A DNA stretch of 10,924 nucleotides, taken from positions 1 through 10,924 of the forward strand of contig JAPOQT010000074.1 of NCBI GenBank assembly GCA_026710525.1. The letters are read 5' to 3'. Positions 6,579-10,924 of this stretch are shown here, piece by piece; the first letter of the stretch is position 1; the number at the start of each line of letters is the position of its first letter. The stretch is from Pseudomonadota bacterium (lineage in GTDB: Bacteria > Bdellovibrionota_B > Oligoflexia > Oligoflexales > Bin106). The notes below the pieces were generated by a model. That model was not told the origin of the DNA. It saw nothing but the letters and a program-made list of their open reading frames with translations, and ran no database searches. The translations under genes and the position numbers were made by a program.

Positions 6579-7859
6579 CTAGGATGTTACCGTGATAGGA
6601 TGAGAGTATTTTTTTATCACAATAGCCGCATTGGTACCACCAAAACCAAGAGACAGAGACATGGCATAGTTCATGTCACAGGGGGTAGGGTCCTTAACAA
6701 CTTGAAGATCGATTTTGGGATCTTGTCGGTCCAGGGGGATGGTAGGCGGAGCGACTTGGTGATATAATGCCAGGGTGGCAAAGCATGCCTCAAGACCACC
6801 AGCGGCACCTAGTAAATGTCCTGTGGCACCTTTGGTCCCAGAGATCCTCAGGTTGTCTGTATGGGCACCAAAAACCTGTTTAATAGCTTCCGCTTCATAG
6901 AGATCTCCTAAAATTGTCCCAGTGCCATGAGCATTGAGGTGATCAATATTTTTTGGTTGAATACCACTATCCCTTAGAGCTTCATTCATACAGCGACTCG
7001 CTCCTTCACCACCGGGTGCCGGTTGGGTTATGTGATAAGCATCGCTACTTGATCCATAACCAATCAATTCGCCATAAATACGAGCACCACGTTTTTTAGC
7101 ATGACCGTAGGCTTCAAGGACCATGACTCCCGCTCCTTCACTCATCACAAAACCATTACGATCCTGATGAAAAGGCTTTGAGGCATTCATAGGGCAGAGG
7201 CTTTTAGAAAGAGCTTTCATATTGCCAAAGCTTGATAAAGCAACGCTGGTAATGGCGCTTTCGGCACCACCAGCAATCATGGTTTGAGCGTAATGATGTT
7301 TCACTAAAAGATATGCTTGACCGATACCATGGGTGCCTGATGAGCAAGCCGATGCTGAACAAATACTAGGACCTTTGAGTCCGAGGAGATAAGACACCAT
7401 GCCGGTGGCCATATTAGGGATAATCCGTGGAATGAGTAACGGTGACACACCCCGATGTCCTCTATTTTGGTATTGATGGCTTGCCTGAAACATGGCTTCA
7501 ACGCCTCCCATACCGACACCGATACTCACGCCAACCATGTGACTGTTATTATTGGGTTGCTGGTCATGGATAATAGGATGGTCCGCGTCCCTAAGAGCCT
7601 CCTTTGCTGCCACATAGGCTAACTGGGAAAACCGCTCCATTCTGTTGGCTGTTTTAGGCTCTAAATAATTAGAAATGTCAAAGTCATGAATTTGACCAGC
7701 AACACTCACCGGTAACTTACGAGTGGTCACGTGAGATAATAGGCTCAGACCACATCGTTTTGCTAGCAGGCCTTCCCAACTCAGTGGCATCGTAAGACCA
7801 AGAGGACTCACACAGCCAAGGCCTGTGATCATAACCCGGTTAGTTTTGGCTGTGTGCAC
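6579..7859 (-). CDS. fabF: Beta-ketoacyl-ACP synthase, FabF (KAS II) type
   Basis: This condensing enzyme adds malonyl-ACP-derived two-carbon units to acyl-ACP in type II fatty acid synthesis. The thiolase fold is complete and the Cys-His-His catalytic set is present: Cys in CSASACSSGTHG (the cysteine before SSG), His in LNAHGTGT and His in GATGHLLGAAGG, together with the Lys in SGTKGATGH. The N-terminal RVMITGLGCVSPLG and the C-terminal SLGFGGTNAA are typical of FabF. At about 426 residues it is slightly longer than E. coli FabF (413). Three starts are possible. GGAGG lies nine bases before GTG 7859 but only three bases before ATG 7865 and directly against TTG 7868, so I chose the GTG. It stands alone, without acpP or other fab genes beside it, and is convergent with the exported protein gene, 42 bases away. 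It could be one of several paralogues in the genome. Confidence 0.95.
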   Translation of the reverse strand: MHTAKTNRVMITGLGCVSPLGLTMPLSWEGLLAKRCGLSLLSHVTTRKLPVSVAGQIHDFDISNYLEPKTANRMERFSQLAYVAAKEALRDADHPIIHDQQPNNNSHMVGVSIGVGMGGVEAMFQASHQYQNRGHRGVSPLLIPRIIPNMATGMVSYLLGLKGPSICSASACSSGTHGIGQAYLLVKHHYAQTMIAGGAESAITSVALSSFGNMKALSKSLCPMNASKPFHQDRNGFVMSEGAGVMVLEAYGHAKKRGARIYGELIGYGSSSDAYHITQPAPGGEGASRCMNEALRDSGIQPKNIDHLNAHGTGTILGDLYEAEAIKQVFGAHTDNLRISGTKGATGHLLGAAGGLEACFATLALYHQVAPPTIPLDRQDPKIDLQVVKDPTPCDMNYAMSLSLGFGGTNAAIVIKKYSHPITVTS

Positions 7860-7896
7860 TATCATCAACCTCCATTATGATAGGGATAATGATTTA

Positions 7897-7924
7897 ATGG
7901 TAGCATGGTTTCAGATCGTTGTAA
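7897..7924 (-). promoter_or_regulatory. Promoter candidate for fabF
   Basis: On the minus strand TTACAA (7924-7919), a 16-base spacer and TACCAT (7902-7897) lie about 40 bases before the start, with TG one base upstream of the -10. The 40 bases further upstream are almost pure A/T with A tracts (about 7930-7960), like an UP element. The hexamers themselves are only moderate matches. Confidence 0.35.
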
Positions 7925-7974
7925 GTCATGATTTATTTAATATATTTTTTTTTATTTTTTCTGTTACTCTGTTG

Positions 7975-8005
7975 TTGCCAAAGACAGATCGTCTCGAGGT
8001 AAAAT
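7975..8005 (+). promoter_or_regulatory. Promoter candidate for the epimerase gene
   Basis: TTGCCA (7975-7980) and TAAAAT (8000-8005) each match sigma70 consensus in five of six positions, but the spacer is 19 bases, longer than the usual 16-18. Transcription would start about 15 bases before the ATG, which leaves just room for the ribosome binding site AAAGGAG at 8014-8020. Confidence 0.35.
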
Positions 8006-8026
8006 AGTGTTATAAAGGAGACACTC

Positions 8027-8959
8027 ATGGGTAAAAAAGTTTTTATTACCGGCGGCACCGGACTCATTGGTCAAGGACTACAACAGGCTTTTGTGGCCCA
8101 AGGTTGGCGTGGTTCGGTACTCACGCGCTCCCTTAGCCATTCAGGTAAAAAAATCCTGCCTCAACTTCAAGCTGTTGAAGGAGATATTACTGAAAAAAAC
8201 TGGTTTAAACAACTAGCTGGCCACGATGTACTCATCCATCTGGCCGGTTTTCCTTTATTTGACAAAAGGTGGTCTGTGGCCACCAAAGCCATGATTCGTG
8301 ACTCTCGAGTTACCGGCACCAAAAATCTTGTCACAGCGATTAAGGCACTAGCAAAAGATCAAAGACCAAAAAGAATTATTAGTGCCTCCGCCGTCGGTTA
8401 CTATGGTATTTTAGTCGGTGATCAGCCCTTAGATGAATCAGCGTTGCCCGGTGATGATTTTCTGGCACAAGTGGCTGTTGATTGGGAAAAAGAAGCCGAG
8501 GAATTTCAGTCCTATGTTGATCACGTGACTATTTTTCGTATTGGCGTTGTTTTATCCCTTGCTGGCGGTATGTTAGCTCGAGTGATCCCCATTTTTCGCT
8601 CGGCACTGGGTGGAAAATTAGGCACTGGCAAACAATGGATTTCCTGGATTCATGCTGATGATGTGATTCAGTTTATGAGCCAAGCCGCTCTCTCTCACCA
8701 GTGGCCAGCTGGTTTATATAATCTCACGGCACCCAACCCGGTGACCAATGCCGAATTCACCAAAGTGCTAGGGCATTTAATCAAGCGTCCTACTGTACTA
8801 GCTATACCCAAAGTGATATTACAAAACATCCTTGGTGAAGGCAGTCGTTATGTGCTCACAGGACAGAGGGTGATACCAGCAAAGCTGATTCAATCAGGAG
8901 CCACATTTTATTTTCCAAAAATCGATGTCGCCCTCCAGGATTTACTCAGGAAATCATGA
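8027..8959 (+). CDS. NAD-dependent epimerase/dehydratase family protein (TIGR01777, YfcH type)
   Basis: This is an extended SDR-fold protein of the YfcH/SDR39U1 family. Its biochemical reaction is not established, so only a nucleotide-sugar-epimerase-like oxidoreductase role can be stated. The Rossmann dinucleotide motif is GGTGLIG (residues 9-15). The family's SASAVGYYG (119-127) carries the active-site tyrosine region, followed by FRIGVVLSLAGGML (170-183) and GKLGTGKQWISWIHADD (196-212). The C-terminal DUF1731 segment, with TGQRVIPAKLIQSGATF (278-294), is intact. At 310 residues it is close to the family's usual 297-310. AAAGGAG six bases before the ATG is an excellent ribosome binding site and fixes the start. 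It is divergent from fabF and convergent with ahpF, the two stop codons lying eight bases apart with no visible terminator between them. Confidence 0.93.
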   Translation: MGKKVFITGGTGLIGQGLQQAFVAQGWRGSVLTRSLSHSGKKILPQLQAVEGDITEKNWFKQLAGHDVLIHLAGFPLFDKRWSVATKAMIRDSRVTGTKNLVTAIKALAKDQRPKRIISASAVGYYGILVGDQPLDESALPGDDFLAQVAVDWEKEAEEFQSYVDHVTIFRIGVVLSLAGGMLARVIPIFRSALGGKLGTGKQWISWIHADDVIQFMSQAALSHQWPAGLYNLTAPNPVTNAEFTKVLGHLIKRPTVLAIPKVILQNILGEGSRYVLTGQRVIPAKLIQSGATFYFPKIDVALQDLLRKS

Positions 8960-8967
8960 CCAAAGAC

Positions 8968-10545
8968 TTAACTCGTCAGGCGATCTTCATAGGCAGCTAA
9001 CGCTGCTTTCGCTCCTTCACCCATAGAAATGATAATTTGCTTATAAGGGATGGTGCTAACATCACCAGTGGCATAAATACCTTTCACAGATGTTCGGTTC
9101 TTGGCATCGATGTTAATTTCGCCCATAGGACTCAATGCGACAACATCTTTGAGAAAGTGAGAATTAGGAATCAGACCAATTTGGATGAATACAGCTGCTG
9201 TAGGAAAAGTCATAACTTTTTGCTCATCAGACGCTTTGTTGAGATCATCAGGATGAACGTAGGTGATGTGGGTGACCTTCGAACCATCACCTTCAATAGA
9301 CTGGATAGCAGCAGAGGTGATAATCTGAGCGTTAGCTCTTGATTGTAAAACATCGACTAGCACCTTATCAGCTTTGAGCTCTTTTTGAAATTCAAAAACA
9401 GTCACTGATTTCACTATATTCGATAAGTCAAGGGCCGCTTCAATACCCGAATTACCACCACCAACCACGATAACATCTTGTCCCTTAAAATAAGGGCCAT
9501 CACAATGAGGACAGTAAGCGACGCCTTTACCAAGGTACTTTTTTTCACCCGTTACCCCTAATTCTCGCCAACGGGCACCGGAGGCAATAATCACCGATGG
9601 TGCTGTTACGATTTCACCGGTGGTAAGCTGGAGTTCTTTCATGTTTTGGTTGTCATCGTAAGTGAGAGACTCAACCCGGCGATGTTCGAGGATATCAACA
9701 GGATACTCTTTAATATGGGCGCTAAGTTGCGCAGCCAGTTGTTTGCCTTCGGTATAAATAATAGAAATAAAGTTTTCAATACCGACGGTTTCGTTTAATT
9801 GACCACCAAGTGTTTCGGTAATAAGAGCTGTCGAGAGACCTTTTCTTGAACTGTAGATAGCAGCAGAAATACCAGCAGGACCACCACCAACCACGACCAG
9901 ATCATAGGAACGATTTTGACGGTCGACTAACTCATCGCAAGGAGCATGACCAAAATGTTGTTCCAGTTTTTCGAGTAACTCAAGGACCGTTGCCCTGCCG
10001 GCGTGGATCAGTTGATCACCATGATAAACTGAGGGCACACTTGATACTTGTAACCGTTCACGTTCTTCAGGAGCAAGGGAGCCATCGATCATTGTGTGAT
10101 TCATAGATGGATGGAAAGAGGTAAAAAGATTTAATGTTTGCACAATGAGAGGGCAGTTTGTACAACTTAGTGAAATAAATGTTTTAAGATTGATCGGTCC
10201 TTGAAGATTTTTTATTCTAGCGATAATCGTATCATCGGGTAACTGACCGATGTGATCACAGTTTAATATGGCAAGAACAAGAGAGCTGAACTCGTGTCCT
10301 GAAGGAATTCCTGTAAATGAAATCCCAGTGTCTTTCAGGTTTTTTTGAATCCTAAACGACGGCAGACTTGTTGAGTCAGAACCTTGGATAAATTCAACAT
10401 GATTATGACAAGCAGCGGTGCTTTGAAGGAGCTGTTCAAGCTCTCCCTGTTTCGGGTGGTCACTCGCTGAACACACCAACTGAATTTTTGCGTTAAGCTT
10501 GGCAAAGTGCTGATTTAGAGTGTCTTTGATATTTTGGCTGAGCAC
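8968..10545 (-). CDS. ahpF: Alkyl hydroperoxide reductase subunit F
   Basis: AhpF is the NADH-dependent flavoprotein disulfide reductase that re-reduces AhpC in the cytosol. The 525-residue protein has the full domain order: a tandem thioredoxin-fold N-terminal domain with the CxxC at C128 and C131 (SCTNCP), a linker, then a thioredoxin-reductase-like body with FAD motif GGGPAG (220-225), redox CxxC at C345 and C348 (CPHCDGP), NAD motif GGGNSG (362-367) and C-terminal FAD motif ATGDVS. E. coli AhpF is 521 residues. The start is a GTG, with TAAGG eight bases upstream. ahpC lies 106 bases upstream in the same direction, but a strong terminator lies between them. No damage is seen. Identity with AhpF, and not with a plain thioredoxin reductase, follows from the N-terminal domain. 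Confidence 0.97.
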   Translation of the reverse strand: MLSQNIKDTLNQHFAKLNAKIQLVCSASDHPKQGELEQLLQSTAACHNHVEFIQGSDSTSLPSFRIQKNLKDTGISFTGIPSGHEFSSLVLAILNCDHIGQLPDDTIIARIKNLQGPINLKTFISLSCTNCPLIVQTLNLFTSFHPSMNHTMIDGSLAPEERERLQVSSVPSVYHGDQLIHAGRATVLELLEKLEQHFGHAPCDELVDRQNRSYDLVVVGGGPAGISAAIYSSRKGLSTALITETLGGQLNETVGIENFISIIYTEGKQLAAQLSAHIKEYPVDILEHRRVESLTYDDNQNMKELQLTTGEIVTAPSVIIASGARWRELGVTGEKKYLGKGVAYCPHCDGPYFKGQDVIVVGGGNSGIEAALDLSNIVKSVTVFEFQKELKADKVLVDVLQSRANAQIITSAAIQSIEGDGSKVTHITYVHPDDLNKASDEQKVMTFPTAAVFIQIGLIPNSHFLKDVVALSPMGEINIDAKNRTSVKGIYATGDVSTIPYKQIIISMGEGAKAALAAYEDRLTS

Positions 10546-10597
10546 AATAAATACCTTAGATCAAATAATGATTGTTTTAAAGATAAAAGAGGTAAGT

Positions 10598-10640
10598 AAA
10601 AAAGGTCTTACACTCCCCATATAAAAGAAGTGTAAGACCT
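10598..10640 (-). terminator. Intrinsic terminator between ahpC and ahpF
   Basis: A perfect 12-base inverted repeat, AGGTCTTACACT (10603-10614) with AGTGTAAGACCT (10629-10640), encloses a 14-base loop. On the minus strand it is followed by a run of six T (10603-10598). It begins 12 bases after the ahpC stop. The T run is only on the ahpF side, so it ends or attenuates ahpC transcription in that direction. Confidence 0.85.
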
Positions 10641-10651
10641 CAAGTGGGAAC

Positions 10652-10924
10652 TTAGATTTTACCGACTAGGTCAAGACTTGGTTTCAGGGTGTCATCACCG
10701 GGAGTCCATTTCGCAGGACAAACTTCACCAGCATGGTCGCGAACAAATTGTGCTGCCTTCACTTTACGGAGTAACTCTTCAGAGTTACGTCCAATACCAT
10801 TGTCATGGACTTCAGTGAGTTTGATCATCCCTTCAGGATCAGCGACAAATGTTCCACGGTAGGCCAAGCCTTCTTCTGCAATGTACACACCAAACCATTT
10901 AGCCAAATAGCCTGTTGGATCAGC
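10652..10924 (-). CDS. ahpC: Alkyl hydroperoxide reductase subunit C, peroxiredoxin (5' part beyond the window)
   Basis: This typical two-Cys peroxiredoxin reduces hydrogen peroxide and organic hydroperoxides and is itself re-reduced by AhpF. The last 90 codons are present, and the frame is open to the right edge (reading A-D-P-T-G-Y there). Visible signatures are EEGLAYRGTFVADPEG, the segment after the peroxidatic site; IGRNSEELLRKVKAAQFV; and the resolving cysteine in GEVCPAKW, followed by SLDLVGKI at the C-terminus, which matches AhpC of the AhpC/AhpF subclass closely. The peroxidatic cysteine (PTEC region) lies outside the window. There is a strong terminator right after the stop, and ahpF follows, so the order is ahpC then ahpF as in enterobacteria. 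Confidence 0.95.
   Translation of the reverse strand, partial: ADPTGYLAKWFGVYIAEEGLAYRGTFVADPEGMIKLTEVHDNGIGRNSEELLRKVKAAQFVRDHAGEVCPAKWTPGDDTLKPSLDLVGKI

Noticed and set aside
9037..9342. 101-codon plus-strand open frame opposite ahpF
   Set aside because: It is antisense to well conserved AhpF coding sequence and has no ribosome binding site or recognisable content.

Overview
The window is a chromosomal stretch of AT-rich Gram-negative DNA with mostly housekeeping genes. Glutathione-dependent glyoxalase II, a class I Fe-S fumarase, an AhpC/AhpF peroxidase pair and a periplasmic binding protein together point to a member of Pseudomonadota. The class cannot be fixed from sequence alone. I see no transposase, integrase, CRISPR array, rRNA or tRNA.

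Layout. Positions 1-893 (minus) hold a nearly complete periplasmic substrate-binding protein of an iron-siderophore/haem/B12-type ABC importer, cut by the left edge. Positions 1160-3262 (minus) hold a two-gene unit, a CoaBC-like flavoprotein/ligase followed by glyoxalase II (gloB), with 18 bases between them. Upstream, 3333-3636 holds two short candidate genes on the same strand, including a very basic 45-residue protein with a good ribosome binding site, behind a good sigma70-type promoter at 3751-3779. Class I fumarase occupies 3919-5556 (minus). Divergent from it, 5742-6536 (plus) encodes an unrecognised exported protein. FabF-type ketoacyl-ACP synthase (6579-7859, minus) and a TIGR01777/YfcH-type NAD-dependent epimerase (8027-8959, plus) are divergently transcribed. 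The right end holds ahpF (8968-10545, minus) and the 3' part of ahpC (10652-10924, minus), with a strong intrinsic terminator between them.

How the genes fit together. ahpC and ahpF form a complete NADH-driven peroxide-reducing system: AhpF passes electrons through two CxxC pairs to AhpC. GloB detoxifies the glutathione adduct of methylglyoxal, fumarase serves the TCA cycle, FabF extends fatty acyl chains and CoaBC-type enzymes make 4'-phosphopantetheine, but the neighbourhood is not one pathway. The points most worth a second look are the CoaBC homologue, which is full length but has lost several hallmark catalytic residues, the small genes in front of it, the unknown exported protein, and the terminator that separates ahpC from ahpF. 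I found no convincing novel multi-gene system.
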